Below are positions 45,426-57,255 of a DNA stretch of 64,000 nt, in pieces. A program made the position numbers and the translations under genes. The first letter of the stretch is position 1. Each line of letters starts with the position of its first letter. The notes under the pieces were generated by a model. The model was given only the letters and a program-made list of their open reading frames with translations, was not told the DNA's origin and did no database searches. The DNA comes from Chrysemys picta bellii (lineage: Eukaryota > Chordata > Testudines > Emydidae). The stretch spans positions 57,875,439-57,939,438 of the forward strand of contig NC_088800.1 in NCBI RefSeq assembly GCF_011386835.1, given 5' to 3'.

Positions 45426-48400
45426 CCGGACCTTTGTGCAGCTTCATAACCAGCTCCAAAGCCAGGCGACACCTGCCTGGGTTCAGATGTGCTAGTAGGT
45501 TCCACTCAGCTCAACCCGAGTGCTTCCCTCTTTGCAGGTCCAGGGGCTGAAATATACCCCCGCCCTCAGGGCAGAAGAAAACTACCAGCACACCTTCACT
45601 CCGAGCCAGCTGGTGGAGCGTCAGTGGCCATGTCCCCAAAGCTGGGAGAGAAGAGACCAGCTCATCTGCAAGCATTTAACGCCATCCCAGCCTTCCTCGT
45701 CTTGTTCCCTCAGCAGCAGAGGCCAGGAGCAGAGGGAAGCATTGAGCGCTGAGTGAGGAGGGGGGAGGAGTGGCTCAGGGCCCAGCATCAGGCTGCACAC
45801 TCCCATTTGGATAGGAAGAGTCTGTTGAGCTCATCATCCCATTGGCAGGAGAGTCTCAAATTAGTTGCAGGCTGGGATCGGGGATGTCACTGTTAGCAAG
45901 GAGGAGGTAGAGCAGCAGTGTGAAGGATTGGACAAAACTATACCTGAGCCCCAAACGCTAACCGAGCAGGTGCCCCAAAGCCCCAACATGGTCCAGAAAA
46001 GCCCGGAAGGCCTCTTTGAGCTGTTCTCTGGTCATTCCCCCTCCCCCACAACTTTAAGGGGCAAACACCCTGGTGTTGACTCCATGCTGTTGAAAGAGAC
46101 CTGCATGACAGCCCTTAAGCACGCCGTCCAGAAGCCAGCACAGCCCGACTGACTCGCTGACCGAGTCCCCCACCAGGCTCCTGCACCGTGGCTCTGGAGT
46201 GGACTCTTATCATCCTGGGGAATTCCTGGCTGCTCCGTGCGCCAGTCCCACCGTTAACCGTGGCTGGTGAAGCCCTATTCAATGGGCTCCAGAGACCACC
46301 AGGCTCTAAGTCACCGAGACTATGTTCCCCTCCTCCCCCTGCCCCCAGGAAGGGTCTGAGGGTGAAGAAATTAAGCCAGGTCTCTCCCTTGGTATCTGTT
46401 AACACTCTCCAGTGCCCAGTTCCAGGGGATGGGAGCTGCACCAGCAGCCGGGAAGCCAAAGGACAGCAGGGGGAACTGCTACTTAGCTCGCATTGCCCCC
46501 TGTTGGTAGAAGTGAGAACTTCCCAGCCACTTCTGTTAGGAGATTCAGCCAGGGCCCTGTTTGCACTGTGAGGGTGAATTGCCTGATAGTTGCCCAGCAG
46601 CGTGCCTTGCGAGGGGTGTCCAGCTCCGGTGCATTCCTCGGGAGAGGCAGCAGCTGCCCACCCCGCTCGCTGACAGGAATACCCAGGCCATGTTCACGCA
46701 GAGGGGGAGAGCTCGTGAAGATGGCACCAGCCAAGTGCCCTGCTCATTATGAGCCGATACCTGGGTCGGCTTTGTCCTGCGCTCCTGAAGCGTTACCACG
46801 CAGAGGAAAGTTGGGAAGCAGCATGGAAAGATGGCTTGGGATCCCCCTCATCCCAGGGGAGCTTTGAAGTGGAAAATCCTCTCACTCAGCCCTTCTTCCC
46901 CCTCCAGTCTGGAGCAGGAGGTGTGGAGTGATCGCACCGGGGAGTAGAGCTCAGACCCACGAGACACATGGGGAAGGGCGGTAGAGATACCCTGGTCAAT
47001 TGATCCCAGCTCCCAACCTCTGCTGGTGTAAGCACATTAAATACAGGCTGACTCCCAACCCTCCCTTGTCAACTCCCCTGACATCAGAGCCCAGGCTGTG
47101 GCCTTATCCTAAAGCCAGCAGGGACCTCCTGGAGGATGGCAAGGCCATAGTGCAGAAACAGAGCTGCACCCAAGGTTTCAGACTGCTGCTGACGGAGATG
47201 GAGCCACACCATCCACAGACGCCTTCAGCAAGTCAATGGGGCTGTACAAGCATGGGCCAGCTGAGCATCTGGATGGTTTGGGGGATTGCTCTCTGGACAG
47301 AGAACGGTTCCCATTTAGGGCATCAGTTTGGCCAGCTCAGGCCATCTGTGCCAGAAAGCTGCTACCACCGGCAGGCCCCATAAAGCTCCCCTAGCCCAGC
47401 AGGGTTGGTGGGAGGAGTCTGGCAATCACGGAGGGAGCTCAGTCCCGTTACAGAGGCGATGTCTCCATGTTCCCATTCTCTACTTCCCAGAGACCTCAGA
47501 GGCCAAGGACTGAGGCCAGAACAACCCTGTCCCAAGAGGTGGGTCCCTCCAGCTGGCCTCTGCGGCAGAGGCTAGTAGCAGTTCGGTGGGGAGCTAGGTG
47601 GCTCTGGGCTCTAGGCTGGCACCTTTGCCAGCACCACATGGGCCTCTTCCACTGAATCACTGCAGGAGGCAGGATGCTTTTCTACAGCCTGGCAGTGTGC
47701 CTGATACCCCTCCTGAGACTGGGCCTTTGCGGAGTTAGGGGGGTCTGATGTCTCCTGGTGCAACATCCCTGGAGGCCCCCTGCCCAGCTCCCCAAGGGCT
47801 AGTGCAGCGTCCCACGCCCTAGTGCCAGGTGGCTGCGGTGTTCCTCCTGCCAACGCCGTGTCGCTACATACAGACTGACGCAGAGAGCCACACTCAGCAA
47901 CCTCTGCCTCCAAAGCCACGGGCTCTCTCCAGGGAGCGCCTCCTGCCACTGCAGAGCCTCTAGACACCTCCCCCGGCCCACGCACAGCCACCAGCACCCC
48001 ACAATTTGACACCACATGGCTGCACCGAGGCCACCCTGCCCCTGCAGGAGGGTGGACACAGCCATGAACAGGGGCACAGGGACAGCTGGTAACAACCCTC
48101 TATAGCCAGGCTGTCAACCACGCCACCAGCGTGGCGCTCTGTCCTGGGCACACGTCACTGAGGGGCACAGAGAGGGACGGATTGCAACACAGAGAGGGAT
48201 CCTGCCACAGGGGAGTTTCCAGGGCAAGGTGAAGAGACTGCACTGATTACAGCTCTATCCACAGATCCTGGAGACTGAGAGAGCCGCCCCCAACCCCCCA
48301 CATTAAAATAAGCCCTCTTATTTCCCATCAAACTGCAGCTCATCAGATACACGGGCTGGGCTCTCCCACCTCAGCATTCGCCCTCTAGTTCCCAGGGAAG

Positions 48401-48979
48401 CCAGGAGGTGGCACTGCAAGACAGCTGACTGGCTAGGGAGGCGCTGGAACTATTTTGTTCCACTGGGACCCCCAGTGATTAGTGTTGTGTTAGGTCAGGC
48501 CCCTGCTTCCTTGAGCAGAGTCCCCCAGGCTCCCCACTGCTCCTGCACCACGGCAGGTTTGGGAAGCCCAGCTGAGGCCAAACTCCAGCAGCATTAATGG
48601 GATATGGAAGCCACTGCCCCCGCGGAGGTTACAGATAGGGCTCAGCAGGGTGATGGAGGGGCTCAGCCCTGGGCTGGTCTCCCCCTCCCTCCCTCCGACT
48701 CAGTGAGGTGCTCTGTGGAGATGCAGCCTCTGGAGGGCATGGAAGCCTGCCCTCCCCTCACACCTCTGCAGGGCTCTCCCAGCCCCCACTGGGAGCAGGC
48801 AAGCAGCCCCTGGAGATGAGCAAGACCAGGGTGCTCACTCTCACCCTTCAGTAGCAAACGGGCCACTGCAGGGCATCTCTGGAGGGCACAGGCATGCCCT
48901 GCTCAGAGGTCCATGTTGGCCTCGGAGTCAACAGCAGCCAAGCTCCTGCATGAGGGGGAGAATTAGAAGTTGGCCCAAT
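45426..48979. other. No gene or repeat recognised
   Basis: Several open frames of 90-134 codons occur (45865-46152 plus; 47611-48015 minus). None has a recognisable domain, a matching splice site or a repeated neighbour. Some could be decayed retroelement sequence. Confidence 0.35.
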
Positions 48980-48987
48980 AAAACCCT

Positions 48988-49135
48988 CAGTGTTTAATTT
49001 GTAATGAAAGAGGTGCCAAGGCTCAAGGAATTTTTTTTATGTTCATAACTGATGCAGCAAGCCCAGAGGTGCCGGGGCTACGAACTGCCAGGCCCAGAGG
49101 TGCCGGGGCTCAGCCCTGGCACAAATTAAGCACTG
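48988..49135. mobile_element. 148-bp hAT MITE, 8-bp TSD
   Basis: Ends are CAGTGTTTAATTTGT and, inverted, CAGTGCTTAATTTGT. A perfect AAAACCCT lies on both sides (48980-48987 and 49136-49143). The inside holds two CCCAGAGGTGCCGGGGCT units. Confidence 0.92.
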
Positions 49136-49143
49136 AAAACCCT

Positions 49144-51329
49144 CCTGGTGCAGCATGTGCCACGGGAGCAGGTGCAGCTGCAGGATAAGAGGGAGGCGCA
49201 TTGGCTGGGCTAGGGGAGGACTGGAATGGCAGGGGGTGCTGCTGGTCAGGACCCAGATGCATTAGTCACACTGGGCTGGGAAGCAGGATGGCAGAAGCAG
49301 GGGCTGTTTTGGTTCACAAGGACAGGGCTGGACGGACGGTGAGTATGGGGGTTGGGGAGGGAGGGGCAAAGAAAGCATGGGTTCGACCAGGCAAGTGCTG
49401 CCTTGCACTGGCATATTTGATACTCAAAGGCTCGGCTCCTCCTTTGCCCCTAGAGCAGTAACATGTGCCACCCTCCAAAGCACCCGCCTTCAAAGCAAAC
49501 CAATCCCAGCACTCATGCAGCGCTTTGGGAACCGATGGTGCTGACTGCGTGAAAGTTAGAGATTACGCGTCCTCCTACCCAGCTCTACAGCATGTTCTCT
49601 TGGGGAACAGCCTCTGGCTAAGCTCTCCACTCCATCCGAGCTCTGCTCAGCCCAGGGGGATGAGCAGCAGGGAGCCAGCTGCTGCTCTGTGATCCTGGGG
49701 ATCCCTCTGGGCCAGGCTTCGCTCAGGCACAAGTTACAGCAGCTTAGGGGCTGCTCTAATTTATGTCACTGGTTTAAGGTTCCTAAAAGATCCTACAGCA
49801 GCAAAGGATCAGCATAGCAAAGCTCGGACACACTCTCTGCACCAGCAGACGTGTGCGTATGGGGCAGATGGCATAGGTGGTAGCTCTGTGAGCTTGATGG
49901 AGAAAGTTCCCCCTGCAACAGAAGGAGGCCACCCTCTTTGCACCCCCTGAGCAGTGCAGAGGAGCCAGATCACAATGGAAAAAGTGGACTCTTGGGTAGA
50001 GGCCAAAAGAAAAAGCAGCTACAGGCCGAGGGTTAAACAAACGCCTAGAAACCGATTCATCTGGAGGGATATGTCCGTGTAGGTGGTGCTGAAGGGCTCT
50101 CAGCTTTCTGATTGCTGCAGGGAGCGAACACTGCGTTTCCTTCGGAGGGTTTCCCGGCTCCACGGAGCACTGAGAAAGGAGCCTTGACCCTCAAGGCTGC
50201 CGGGTGGCTAAAATAAGCTGCTTTGAAAGTCTCTCCAAGACGCTCATAATGCTGAATGCACGAGGGCACAGCAGGGATATAATGACCAATGAAAAGAGGT
50301 GCAAGAGGCGGGCGGCAGCGCTACAAACCATCTCACAGCGTGGCCAAAATATCCTGGGTAGAATCCAGGCTGGGACTTTGGAGCAACTGAGTCATGCCTC
50401 TACCAGTAAAAGGTCTGGTGCAAGCTAAGCTGTGCTGTGTGCAGCGAGAAGCCGAGTGTTTGCTGCAGGCAGGCTGCTGCCAGCAATGTGAACTTCACTC
50501 CTGTCGCAGACAGACAAGCACTTGACAGTTTGTGTCAGTTACTGGAGTGGATGGGAAATAAAATTATAGGGCTAGGCCCTGGTGTAAAGCAGCACTGCTC
50601 CATTGAAGTCCAGTCGGGTAGATTATTAGGTCAAATGTACATCCCAGCAAACATGTGGTTTTTCTGCAATCCCTCCAGGCCGGCTAACAAAGACAGGCCA
50701 GGAGCCAGCGTGGAGGTTCAGATCAGTGACTATTTAGCAATACCTAGCAAGTCCTTAGTGTAACTAGAAAAACAACTGAGGGAGAAGTCCCAGCTTGGTG
50801 AGTATCACCGTTCACAGTAAGCAAGTGAGCCCAGGTATGCTCCAGTCCAACCCACGGGGCAGCTGCTGCATCCATCCCACTTGCTGGCCAGCTAGGGCTT
50901 CGGCCGTTCGAGGATGCCTAGGATTCTGCCAAGCTGCCCATTTCGGGCCAGCGGGTGTAAAGCAAGCTCTGCTGCATGCTGGGGGATCTGGGAGTTGCCC
51001 TGTCTAAGACTAAGAACTGAGACTGTCTAGGGCAGGAAAGTGGGACTTGCTGCCAGCTCTCAAACGTAATGATGTGGGCTATTGAAAGATGGGTGGACTC
51101 TCCCTCCCGCCCTGGGGGGACAGCAGGATTGTGGGTGGGGGATGCTGAAGGAGAGGGCTCCCTAACAACTGGAGACGTTGACGCCCTCTCCCCAGCATGA
51201 GATACCGAGGCTCCCACATAGAGAGATTCCCCCAGAATTAGAGACAGCCAAGCCCTTTTCTCCTGCTTTGAGACACCTGCCTCCATGCGCTTCCTGTATT
51301 AACCTCCCATATTAATGATTAAAACAAAT
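49144..51329. other. No gene or repeat recognised
   Basis: Unique-looking sequence. The 126-codon minus-strand frame at 49783-50163 is unsupported. Confidence 0.4.
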
Positions 51330-51545
51330 TACAATCGCCCCAATGGGCACTGCACATACACCCAGGGAGACACAGGTCCTGCCCCAGACAGCTTACATCC
51401 TACCCAACCAAGGCTGAATTCCCACTCCTATTCCCCAGCTGGGGCACTGAGAGACCAAAAGTGACTTGGTCAAAGCAATGCAGGGAGTCTGTGGCAGAGC
51501 CAGGAACTGAACCCAGAACTCCTGATCTTCGCCTTAGCTTCCTGG
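51330..51545 (+). repeat. Reverse L2 tail joined to a MIR body
   Basis: CAGGTCCTGCCCCAGACAGC followed by TTACATCC is a reverse L2-type tail. CCCCAGCTGGGGCACTGAGA, AAAGTGACTTGGTCAAAG and AGGAACTGAACCCAGAACTC are MIR. This arrangement is the full CORE-SINE/L2 unit seen elsewhere. Confidence 0.82.
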
Positions 51546-52564
51546 CACGTCGTAGAGAACTAATGCGCTTTCCTTGGTGCCCCCGGCTGTAGAAAGGCTG
51601 GGCCCACTGCTGAAACAGATTATTTCAAATTAAAGTAAGGGGGGGGCCTTCCCAGGCCCTCCCTCCCCAGTATTTTAAAAGCAAGATTGGGAGCATGTTT
51701 CCATCAAAGATAGGTGGGGTCAGACTCCTCAGCTTTCATTTGAGCCCTTTTTACCTCGAAGCCACTTTGCTTCAACTGGCGACCACAGGCCGTGAATCAG
51801 ATGGAAAGGAGCATTCAGTATAAATGGCTACGTAACAGCCATAAACCCACCTCTTGCCACTGCAAACCCGAGCCAATAAGGACTGGCGCCCGCCCCCCAC
51901 GACAGCGGTCTGACCAACAGGGAGGGATGGTTTTTATCCCCATGTCCCAGCCCTGGGACCAGCTCGGACCTTCATGTGCCTTGCCAGCTGCTCTCAGCGT
52001 TCCTCCTTGTTCCCGCGATTCCAGCAGAGCGCACCATTCCCGGCCCCACACTATGACAGAGGGAATCAGCGAGCCCTTGTGTCCCCAGCTAAGTAACCAT
52101 ATTGCATGCACAATGATGGTGGGGAGTCGTGAAAGGGAGATAATTTTAACAAGCTGAAATGACCAGCAAGTCCCTATTAGCGAGGCTGCATAAGGCAATT
52201 AGCTGATAATGACAGCTCTGTCCCAGCCAGAACTGGAGTGGCTTCGAGAATTCTTTTGTCTCCTCAGTAATGAGATCAGAGAGTACAGAGGATGGGAGAG
52301 TGTGAGTGTGTGTATGTTGGGGGAGGGGGGAAAAGATGTCTAAAAGTTATTTTCTCACACAGTGATAGAGATCTCCAGTTTGGGCTGGAGTGTCATCTTC
52401 ATTAGCCCTTAGGGGGATGCTCCAGACTTCCTCCCCCACCCCATGGGGGAAGATAGTGTTGGGGAGACTGGATCGGTCCTTGGAAGGGGGAGCCTTTCCT
52501 ACCTTTCCCACATGGGGTTGGAGAGGCTGATAGGAGTGGACAGAAGGGATGACGTTGCAATTAA
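51546..52564. other. No gene or repeat recognised
   Basis: A short GT tract near 52300-52315. Nothing else is identified. Confidence 0.4.
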
Positions 52565-53200
52565 GGTATTGGCTGGAGATCTGGGGTCAATTCCAGCTCT
52601 GCCACAGACTCCCTGGGCGATCTTGGCCAAGTCACTTGAGGGCCGGATTCACAATGTACATAGACATTGCAACACCTGACCCCTGGGCACCCAAGGGAAT
52701 TCTCAGTGTCAAGTTAAGTGCCCCAAACAATGACTGGGCAGAGTTTGGTACCTGAGAATGGGATCCTCAGAGCCAGTAAGCTGAGTGGGGCACTGTGTTG
52801 CCCCTCCATCTCTCAGCAACCCGCATCAGGCCCTCCGGCCATAGGTGTGCTCAGAGCATGCCTGCAGGATCAGGCCCTGCTGATGAGACAGGCTAGGGCC
52901 CCGGAGTTTGGGCTGCAGCTTGTGCTGGCGCGCTGAGCAGCTCATTAATGGTGGTGGCAGGATTTAGGCAGCCTTGTGCACACCCACTAGCAGAAACTCG
53001 GGTGCCTTGGGTGCCTCCAGGGTCAGGCAGTGGCTGGGCAATGGTGTTTGAGAATTTCAGTAGCGCCAAAATGTTGGACTTTAGGTCCCAAAGTTGCTCT
53101 GTGCCTCAGTTTCCCCTCCCTTTGTCTATAGTAAGCTCTTTGGGGTAGTCCTGGCTCTTACTATGTGTACATACAGTGCCTAGCACCATGGAGCCGAAGT
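52565..53200 (-). repeat. MIR/L2 SINE with a roughly 440-bp insertion
   Basis: CCACAGACTCCCTGGGCGAT and CCAAGTCACTTGA are reverse MIR. They are followed by GGGCCGGATTCACAATG, a MITE-like end. The MIR resumes at about 53097 with GTGCCTCAGTTTCCCC and runs into TAAGCTCTTTGGGG and ACAGTGCCTAGCACC. Confidence 0.7.
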
Positions 53201-53850
53201 GTAGAATTACTGACCTAACTCCCCGAAGAGCTTGGGTCCTCCTAGCTCGTACAAATCCAGAGGGCTGCCACCCCTTGAGTCAGGCCTGCCATTCCAGAGG
53301 GTCTGGATCTTGCATTTCCAGGCACATGGGCGTAGCACTTTCCTCTCTGCCTTCGAGGACTGCACACAACAGCTCAGCTGCTGTTCTGGAGAAGGGAGGA
53401 TTACCTGTGGTTCCAGGATACATTGTCACAGACAATCTTCCACCGCTGTGTGCAGTCACCCGAAGAGCTCCTGGCTGGCAGCTAACAGATAGCCAATCTG
53501 TTTATCAGGGCTTGGATTGGCCAGGTGCCTCCCTCCAATCACTGGTGAATGTGGGAGTGGCCCCCTGGCAGCCTTCCTTCCCCAGCCCGGTCAGTACTCA
53601 CAGCCTTCTGGAACCCCCTCAGCCCAAAGCCAGAGGGGAGAATGCAGGAGCGGGCTCTGTAAGAAAAGCTGCCAGATCTAAGGCTTTAACTCACAGTGTC
53701 CTGCAGCCAGCTCAGCTCCACAGCTCTTCCTCCAGCCCAGTACAACAAGCCCCTCTTGGGAGACTGGCTCTTCCTAATTTCTCCAGGCCAGGTGCTCTCC
53801 CTTGTTGTGCAGCTGTTAACCCCTTCCTTGCCTGGATCCCAACACCCTTC
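53201..53850. other. No gene or repeat recognised
   Basis: The 226-codon plus-strand frame overlapping this region has no recognisable features. Confidence 0.4.
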
Positions 53851-53858
53851 CCCTAGGG

Positions 53859-54177
53859 CAGGGGTCAGCAACGTTCGGAACACGGCTCGCCAGGGTAAGC
53901 ACCCTGGCGGGCCGGGCCAGTTTTATTTACCTGCTGACGTGGCAGGTTCGGCTGATCGCGGTTCGCAGTCCCGGGCCAATGGGGGCGGCGAGAAGCGGCG
54001 CGGGCGAGCAATGTGCTGGCCGCGGCTTCTTGCCGCCCCCATTGGCCCGGGACGGCGAACCGCGGCCAGTGGGGGCCGCGATCGGCCAAACCTGCCGCAT
54101 CAGCAGGTAAATAAAACTGGCCCGGCCCGCCCGGGTGCTTACCCTAGCGAGCTGCATGCCGAACGTTGCCGACCCTG
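53859..54177. mobile_element. 319-bp hAT foldback MITE, palindromic 8-bp TSD
   Basis: Ends CAGGGGTCAGCAACGTTCGG and, inverted, CAGGGTCGGCAACGTTCGGC. CCCTAGGG flanks both sides exactly (53851-53858 and 54178-54185). Nearly the whole element is one hairpin, including the central GTCCCGGGCCAATGGGGGC and its inverse. It is GC-rich. Confidence 0.94.
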
Positions 54178-54511
54178 CCCTAGGGCCTGGGCTACACTAC
54201 AAAGTCTTATCAGCAGGACTTGTCTTGCCGGACAGCCTTGCTTGCATCCACTCTCAATTACAAGTCCTGCCAATAAAACCCTGCCCTTCTGCTGGTGAAT
54301 TTAGACCAGTTCCCCAAGCAACATAGGCCCTTTACCACTACTGTTCTACCAGCACGATGCCTGTGTGGATACTGAAGTACAGGTACTACTACAAGGAGTC
54401 CTCCAGCAACAATCCCACTGCAGTCCCCATGGCAGGGATCACTGGTCAAATGTTTGAACTCGGCTGCCCAGGGGTCACGGTGCCTGGAGCCCGCCCACCC
54501 CCCAGTGTGTT

Positions 54512-54838
54512 TTGAAAACACCTCTTTTCCTGCCAGTGCTAGCACACCTTTACTACTGCACAGATATGGTTCCAGGAAAAACTCCAGCTAAACCTCATTC
54601 TGCAGCCCTGGATGTTTTCATCCCATGGGGGGAAGGAGCAGTGCAGACCCAGCTGTGGGATTCACGCAGGAATAAAGATGTCTATTGCAATATTGCAAAG
54701 GAGATGCAGAAGCAGGGGTATGACAGGACGAGTCCTGTTGCTGGGCAAAGGAGAAAGAGCTACGTCAGGCTTATCAAAGGGCAAAGAACAGTGACAAAAA
54801 GTCTGGTACCATCTCCCAGACCTGCTGCTATCACGTGA
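54512..54838 (+). CDS. Harbinger accessory Myb/SANT-like DNA-binding protein
   Basis: This 108-codon plus-strand frame contains DVFIPWGEGAVQTQLW, RRNKDVYCNIAKEMQKQGYD and YVRLIKGQRTVTKS. These match the trihelix Myb/SANT-like domain found in the second ORF of Harbinger transposons: the tryptophan near the start, the RN-D-Y spacing in helix 2 and the GYDR turn. In known Harbinger elements this protein binds the element's ends and helps bring in the transposase. The frame ends just before the transposase remnant, which runs toward it from the other strand. It has no upstream exon evidence and is probably no longer functional. Confidence 0.68.
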   Translation: MKTPLFLPVLAHLYYCTDMVPGKTPAKPHSAALDVFIPWGEGAVQTQLWDSRRNKDVYCNIAKEMQKQGYDRTSPVAGQRRKSYVRLIKGQRTVTKSLVPSPRPAAIT

Positions 54839-54854
54839 CACTCATTGCCGCACG

Positions 54855-55720
54855 GAGGGAGGATCCCACCACCAGGTGTTGTGCAAAACACAACATGCAG
54901 CGGTAACAACAGGACTATTTGGCTCACTGAGATCCAGGCTACTCATGAGGCATCTCCACCGGCCCTACAGTCTGCCAAAGGCACTCTCCACGGTCACCCT
55001 GCCCCTGCTCAGGTGACAGTTATATCTTTCCTCGCTGCTGTCCAGGTGCCCGGTGGATGGCTCCATGAGCCAGGGAAGCAAAGGGGAGGCTGGCTCCCTG
55101 GGAATCACAGTAGGCATTGAAACCCCACAGATGGGAATGTGCTGGTCTGGGAAGAATGTCCCTGCATGCGGCTTGTCAGAAAGTCCTGTGTTCCTAAATA
55201 CATGAGCGTCCCGGACCTTTCCTGACCACCCAATGCTAAGAGCAGTGAAACAGCCCCAGGGAGCCGCCAACACTTACGTAGAAAGGGAGACGTCTCCCCT
55301 TCTGTTTATGTGCCCAGAGGCAAGGTGGGGAGGGGGGTTTCCCATCTGTTGTCCCATCCAAGTTCAGGAAGCCCACTTCAGTGATTCCACCTATTATCTC
55401 CTGCACACTGACCAGTCACAATGCTGTGCAGCAGGAGGTGCTTGGTGTCCTTGTACACCTGGATGATGACTGCCCCCACTGCAGACTTTCCAATACCAAA
55501 CTGGTGCCCACCGACCAATAGCAATCTGGGGTTGCCAGCTTCCAGAGCATGATGGCCACTTATTTCTCCAGTCAGAGCAGTGTTTATGTTGGTGTTCCTA
55601 TAGTGCACCCAGCGCCAGGAACGTGGCTTTCATAGACAAAACTTCTGCTGATCAACCCAGATTTGCCTAATGATCCGGTGCCACCATTTGGCGCTCATTT
55701 CATGGGTCCGAACCATCACT
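54855..55720 (-). pseudogene. PIF/Harbinger (HARBI1-like) DDE transposase remnant
   Basis: Minus-strand pieces in order: WWHRIIRQIW, INTALTGEISGHHALEAGN, HQFGIGKSAVGAVIIQVYKD (helix-turn-helix-like region), then damaged sequence where the first catalytic Asp should lie. After that come LSIGWSGKVRDAHVFRNTGL (second Asp region), PLLPWLMEPS, and LSRGRVTVESAFGRL (catalytic Glu). A TAG follows FGRL, after which GRWRCLM and TAACCVLHNTW continue the family pattern. Several frameshifts and that stop make it inactive. The length matches most of a 330-400-residue transposase. Confidence 0.85.
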
Positions 55721-56396
55721 CCATTGTCAGGAGCGCCAGAAGCTCCCTAGAAGGAGGGGGCCATCGGTGCACAGACCATGGCCCCTCCTCCACTCGGCCT
55801 CTTCCCTGAGGCCCCGCCCTCACTCCGCCTCTTCCCACCCCTGCTCCGCCTCTTCCCCCTGAGGCCCAGCCCACTGCTCACTCCTCTCTGCCCCCTGACC
55901 CCCATCGCTTACCCTCAAGGCTCCCTGGCCCCCTGTGTTCAGGTGCCCCTGTCCATTGCATACATCTGGTTAGTGAATGCCTACAGTGCCTGGTCACTTT
56001 CATTCACTGTCTGTAACGTTCACACCTCCTCAGCATTCGCCATTTCCCTGCTGCATGGGTAGCCAGGATGGTAGCTGTTGTGGTTCTGCAAATACAAAAG
56101 CAGGAGCTGCCCTGTCTCTAAAACAGACAAGAGCGCTCCACCAAGCCATTCAGCATCCCTGTTTCCAATGGCAAGATAGTGGAGAGGTTGCAAAATGGTG
56201 TGAAAACAAGCAGATTATGGGACTGACCATAGGCAATGGTGGGAATTTGATCCCAAACCAAGAGTGGCTCTGGTCTACCATAATGCATGGCAAAATATCT
56301 CCCACAAGGCAATGTACTGGAGAGTTGTGCAGGGATGCTGGGATGGCTACCCACCATGCCACACAGTCTTTTGCCGGTACAGCCTGACACTGCAAG

Positions 56397-56776
56397 CAGG
56401 GCTGGCTTTAGCAGGTGCGGGGCCCCACGCCGGGTTGTGAATTGTCTCGCGCCCCCCCGCTCCAGCCCCCCCCGGCCACTCCCCCTCCCTGCCCCATTGG
56501 ATCCCTCCCCAAATCCCCGTCCTAGCCCCGCCCCCAGCCCCGCCCCTCACTGCCCCATTGGATCCCTCCCCAAATCCCCACCCTGGCCCCACCTCTTCCT
56601 CAAGCACACAGCATTCCTCCTCCTCACCCCTTCCTCCCAGGCTTGCGTGATCAGCTGTATGGCGGACACAGCTTTTTTTTTTTTTTCCCCCCCTCACTCC
56701 GCCGGCAGCCCCAGACGTTGCGGGGCCCTCATTCACCATTCGGGGAATCGGCCGAATCGGCTTAAAGCCGGCCCTG
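56397..56776. mobile_element. 380-bp hAT MITE nested in the Harbinger, 8-bp TSD
   Basis: Ends CAGGGCTGGCTTTAGCAG and, inverted, CAGGGCCGGCTTTAAGC. A perfect ACTGCAAG flanks both sides (56389-56396 and 56777-56784). The inside is C-rich, with a T14 run near 56673. Confidence 0.93.
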
Positions 56777-57255
56777 ACTGCAAGAAGGCAGCCAGACCTG
56801 AAAGCCCTCTGCCAAAAGAGCTGTGTCGGTAGCAGTCCGCTGGCAGGACTTTTGCCAGTGAGACGTTCTAGTGTAGACAAGCCTGACGTGAGCAAAGGGT
56901 TAAGAACCCCCCTGTAGCCATGGTGCAAGAGTCCCCGTTGGAGAGGATGATGGGATTTGTGGTGACTGTATTGTAGCTGTCCTGGATTTCAACCCTGACA
57001 CGGTTACTGGGAAGACACAGGGCCTGACTCTCAGTAACTGCACTAGGGGCAGGAACTAGGGGGCAAACATTAAGCCACCTTTGTGCTCCTGGTATTCTGG
57101 GGCCACACAGAGCCTGCTACTGGCTACTCCAATTTACACCCTGCTTCTCATGGTCCCTGCAGGCTGTGGGGAGCAGAGAATAGCTGTAGTGCAGTACTGT
57201 GAGGGCAGATGGGCCATGGTAAAGTCCTTAGGCCAGTTCTACAGTGGCCTGAGAG

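Larger units (their letters stand above)
54184..56883. mobile_element. PIF/Harbinger DNA transposon copy, 2.7 kb
   Basis: The left end GGCCTGGGCTACACTAC and the inverted right end AGGCTTGTCTACACTAG belong to the GGGCTTGTCTACAC family. Two convergent reading frames lie inside: a plus-strand Myb/SANT-like frame and a minus-strand transposase remnant, the usual two-gene content of Harbinger. A hAT MITE is nested at 56397. A C-rich block at 55740-55930 may be another insertion. No clear TWA duplication remains; the left junction was remodelled by a hAT insertion. Confidence 0.85.

Noticed and set aside
45865..46152. 95-codon plus-strand frame with protein-like composition
   Set aside because: No splice sites, domain or conservation evidence; left uncalled.
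47611..48095. Two overlapping minus-strand frames of 134 and 98 codons
   Set aside because: They looked like possible retroelement remnants, but no motif could be matched and neither frame has supporting ends or duplications.
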